From contig JADWOT020000008.1 of NCBI GenBank assembly GCA_036345935.2, positions 6,962,156 to 7,026,155 on the forward strand: a stretch of DNA of 64,000 bases. Reading direction: 5' to 3'. Positions within the stretch are counted from its first letter, which is position 1, and every line of letters starts with the position of its first letter. A program made the position numbers and the translations under genes. The DNA is from Taenia hydatigena (lineage: Eukaryota > Platyhelminthes > Cestoda > Cyclophyllidea > Taeniidae). The notes below the pieces were generated by a model. It was not told where the DNA came from. It did not search any database and worked only from the letters and a program-made list of their open reading frames with translations. Below are positions 61,754 to 64,000 of the stretch, piece by piece.

Positions 61754-61951
61754 TACCCTTCACTTCAGGCGAGATGTCATGATTCTTTAGACTATACCGT
61801 TCTTGTTTTTTAATGATCATATATTCTTGAATTGTACCTTTAGATCGCATCAACTCTGGTGATAATGTGATGTCGAGCTTCAAAATGTAATGTAGACGAT
61901 TCCGGACTTGTTGGAATAATGCAGTTAAATTTTAAAACTCATAAAACTTGG

Positions 61952-62140
61952 AGCACCCCAAGACTTCCCTGAAGGACGTAAAAAAGGCGTAGTACTTGGA
62001 AAGATTGTATATGCATTTAACATACGGCGGGGCTTGGGGCTACTGGCATGGCTCTCAGGCCAGCCAACGCAGTGGAGGTACAATGGCGGAAATACCAAGT
62101 GCTCTCTGTACCAAACCTGGGGCTTAAACAAACAACCGAA
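61952..62140 (-). repeat. Diverged LTR-like repeat copy
   Basis: The plus-strand blocks 'caagacttccctgaaggacg', 'tatgcatttaacatacgg', 'ggctactggcatggctctcaggccagccaacgcag', 'caatggcgg' and 'cttaaacaaacaaccga' match other copies in order. It belongs to the older subfamily. It lies about 200 bp from a younger solo LTR in the same orientation. Confidence 0.55.
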
Positions 62141-62420
62141 GTGGTACGATTTCGTTCAGGTTACGATAAGAAGTGAATCGGCAGTCTTTTTCACCTGTCT
62201 ACGAATTTTATTTACAACCAAAGCCAGATTACCCCAGTAATTTTCAGCTAGTAATTTAGACTGAATGCATAACGCACCGCCTACTTTTGCGGCTAATATT
62301 CCGCACTTGGTTTTTCCAAAAGTCTTTTCTTCAGTCCTAATATTCCACTTTTTTGAAAAAAGCCGGGCGTATGGGCAAAGGGTTGGCCTTTTAATTCCGC
62401 ATACACAATTGTGGAATTAA

Positions 62421-62930
62421 TTATACTCCAGCTGGTTCCGTTTTGTCGGGACAAAACCGAGGTGGACGTTCAGTTGAAAGAACAAAAGTGGCTTCTGATT
62501 GTTGAAGGGAGTTAGAAAATAGCACAAATTGTTGTGCGTTGCTAATCCCACCATCGCCGACCAATGTCGCGGTCTCCACGATCTTGACGCCGTCGATGGG
62601 CAGACTGGGAGGAGTAGGAGAGGGGGAGGACGTTCTATCAATCACTGAGAAGACTCTATGCGGAGGCGGTCCGAATTTTCGCTCGAGAGGCGGTGGCACT
62701 GCGGAGAGAAGGTGAACACTCTGCTCACCTATGGTCGGCTTTCCCTGTTGCAGGCGATGATACAGACTGCCGAGGGACTGGAAGATGCCCATTAGGCCAA
62801 ACATCACCACCGCTATACAGAGCGCGATGACGAGGAAGTGGCTTACTACCAATGGACTTGCGAGGCTTAATCCACCAATCCAGCTAGCCAAGGCCTTCCA
62901 GAGGTAGGTGATGGGGCTCGCACTTGTGGT
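62421..62930 (-). CDS. Last coding exon of an unidentified single-pass membrane protein
   Basis: On the minus strand an acceptor at about 62931 (ctctggcag) leads into a frame of about 169 codons ending TAA at 62421, with ATTAAA 26 nt further (62395-62390). The product begins TTSASPITYLWKALASW, continues into one strong hydrophobic segment (LVVSHFLVIALCIAVVMFGL), then a hydrophilic tail of about 115 residues with Pro-rich stretches (PPPLERKFGPPPH; SSPSPTPPSLP). This suggests a C-terminal transmembrane anchor followed by a cytosolic or lumenal tail. No family is recognised. Upstream exons presumably lie to the right, possibly outside the window. Confidence 0.5.
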   Translation of the reverse strand, partial: TTSASPITYLWKALASWIGGLSLASPLVVSHFLVIALCIAVVMFGLMGIFQSLGSLYHRLQQGKPTIGEQSVHLLSAVPPPLERKFGPPPHRVFSVIDRTSSPSPTPPSLPIDGVKIVETATLVGDGGISNAQQFVLFSNSLQQSEATFVLSTERPPRFCPDKTEPAGV

Positions 62931-63392
62931 CTGCCAGAGCTGGTGCTCTTTCGATTAAAAGAAGGAAATGACCAAATAGTATGCATTGAAACTCAAATGT
63001 ATTTTATACCTTTGGAGAGAAATAAAGTACTCATGGTTATTAAGAAGGGCCTCTTCCTAGTTCGCATTTCTCTCACAATTGATGTCTTATTATTAATCGC
63101 AGGTATAGAAATTTGTAGTAAAAGCGGTCAATATTCGTATTTACCTGTATTAAATATCGTACTGAGATCTTGACCACTGAGCGACAACTTCGTACAACGA
63201 TTTTATAACAACCTTTACCTTAACACTACAAGTTAATTACGGAGGAAAAAAGACTTAGGAATAAGGTAGCTTAAAGGGACAAAGCAACAGATTTCGCATC
63301 CACCTGAGGCAACACTGACAGTGACTGAAAAACTTCCCTTTCTCATGCTCTTTTAACATCCTCCTTTCAACTCCTTTTTCCCGTCCCTACAG
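62931..63392. other. Region between two terminal exons; nothing assigned
   Basis: It probably consists of intron sequence of the minus-strand membrane-protein gene and of the plus-strand gene ending at 63522, whose introns would overlap here. An open stretch at 62943-63173 has no convincing splice context or family. Confidence 0.3.
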
Positions 63393-63522
63393 GACGTCAG
63401 CTTCCAGTGAATCAAAGTCACTGTCAAAGCTATCAAAGAAATATTGGCAATGTAAAGAAGACGAGGAAAATGTCGTTGAGATGGCAAAGTTTCTTCTTTA
63501 CCCAGGGACTCTGGTTTATTGA
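63393..63522 (+). CDS. Candidate terminal exon of an unidentified plus-strand gene
   Basis: A strong acceptor (ttttcccgtccctacag) is followed by a frame in phase 1 reading TSASSESKSLSKLSKKYWQC, then KEDEENVVEMAKFLLYPGTL and a TGA. An AATAAA at 63541 sits 19 nt after the stop. The combination of acceptor, frame and polyadenylation signal supports a real 3' exon of 43 codons. No upstream exon was recognised. Confidence 0.4.
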
Positions 63523-64000
63523 AAAGTGTCTTGGTAACTTAATAAAATTTCTACATAATACAACACTTTTTTAAATAACCAATTGTGTAAATATTTATAT
63601 ATCCATTTGCTCCCGAGTTTTATTTCAGTGGCAATTTAATGCCTTATTACGTGTGGCATTGCGTGCGCTCTCCATCACCCCTCCCAACTGGAATAAAATG
63701 TGTAGATTTATTTAAATATTTAAAATAATGAATTTACATTTCATCGAAGGCTTGATTTCTCTACCGCTAACTGGGAGTTTCCTCCTCTCTGCTTCCACAT
63801 TTTTGAGCCATTGCTGACGGCTTGAGACTTTCATGGGGAACTTTAAATGGGATGGGCATCGCCGAGATTTGAAGCACGTTTTGTGGAAGTGGAGAAGCAA
63901 CAAGGATTTAATGTCTAATTAAAAATAAGAGACCCTGACATAGTATAATGGGACAGCGGGTCCATCACTTGCTTTAAGTGTTGACCGTAGTTAGCGCGGT
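63523..64000. other. Right edge of the window; nothing firmly assigned
   Basis: A minus-strand frame at 63903-63712 ends in TAA overlapping an AATAAA-like sequence. It could be a convergent gene's last exon but shows no family similarity. Several AATAAA-like motifs occur on both strands here because the sequence is AT-rich. Confidence 0.3.

Larger units (their letters stand above)
59976..62389. other. Intergenic region with GC-rich block, C-run and LTR copies
   Basis: At about 60000-60420 the sequence is notably GC-rich, with an open frame from 60165 (MDEANNASAGLTQP) ending in a run of about 14 C. It resembles no family I know and could be a transposon piece. Two LTR copies lie at 61562-61753 and about 61952-62140. 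No supported gene was found. Confidence 0.4.

Noticed and set aside
63712..63903. Minus-strand frame ending next to an AATAAA-like sequence
   Set aside because: The signal overlaps the stop codon itself, the region is AT-rich with several such hexamers, and no family or clear acceptor supports it.

Overview
This is a eukaryotic nuclear window with sparse, intron-containing genes in repeat-rich, slightly AT-rich DNA. Three things suggest a flatworm (Platyhelminthes), most likely a parasitic tapeworm or fluke. There are extremely short introns (33 and 34 bp in the ZFPL1-like gene). Several genes have a 3' splice site that abuts or nearly abuts the start ATG, the signature expected of spliced-leader trans-splicing. 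Same-strand genes occur as tight pairs. The phylum is inferred from gene architecture and the species cannot be named.

Layout. 1-4.47 kb: no firm gene, one candidate minus-strand exon and old repeats. 4.47-5.95 kb: last exon and 3' UTR of an unrecognised plus-strand gene. 6-14.5 kb: repeats, including two LTR-type miniature elements and a 228-bp TG microsatellite. 14.5-22.1 kb, minus strand: lipin (phosphatidate phosphatase) followed 186 bp later by ACBD6 (acyl-CoA-binding plus ankyrin repeats), a candidate lipid-metabolism operon. 22.9-24.3 kb, plus: ZFPL1 (Golgi zinc-finger protein), divergent from lipin. 24.8-25.1 kb, minus: an isolated histone H4. 26.3-30.0 kb, minus: eIF3 subunit C, 12 exons. 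31-35 kb: a cluster of solo LTRs, several with target-site duplications. 35.8-41.4 kb, plus: three 3' exons of an SH3 protein resembling EPS8, ending in a long Pro/Gln-rich tail. 41.5-47.1 kb: repeats. 47.1-48.5 kb, plus: a single-exon, unrecognised protein of about 453 residues. 48.7-57 kb: two more LTR-type miniature elements and low-confidence exons. 57.1-60.0 kb, plus: SNAPC3 (snRNA-gene transcription) followed 207 bp later by MZT1 (gamma-tubulin complex), a second candidate operon. 62.4-63.5 kb: terminal exons of two unidentified genes.

The most interesting structures are the two tight gene pairs with an AG|ATG junction at the downstream gene, and a dispersed short terminal-repeat element. 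That element has direct terminal repeats of about 190 bp, an internal region of about 500-600 bp with no coding capacity, a primer-binding-like site matching the 3' end of a tRNA-Leu, a polypurine tract, and many solo LTRs with 4-5 bp target-site duplications. Exon coordinates were derived by hand from frame, GT/AG sites and remembered family alignments. Boundaries with matching reading phase are reliable; gene 5' ends are less so.
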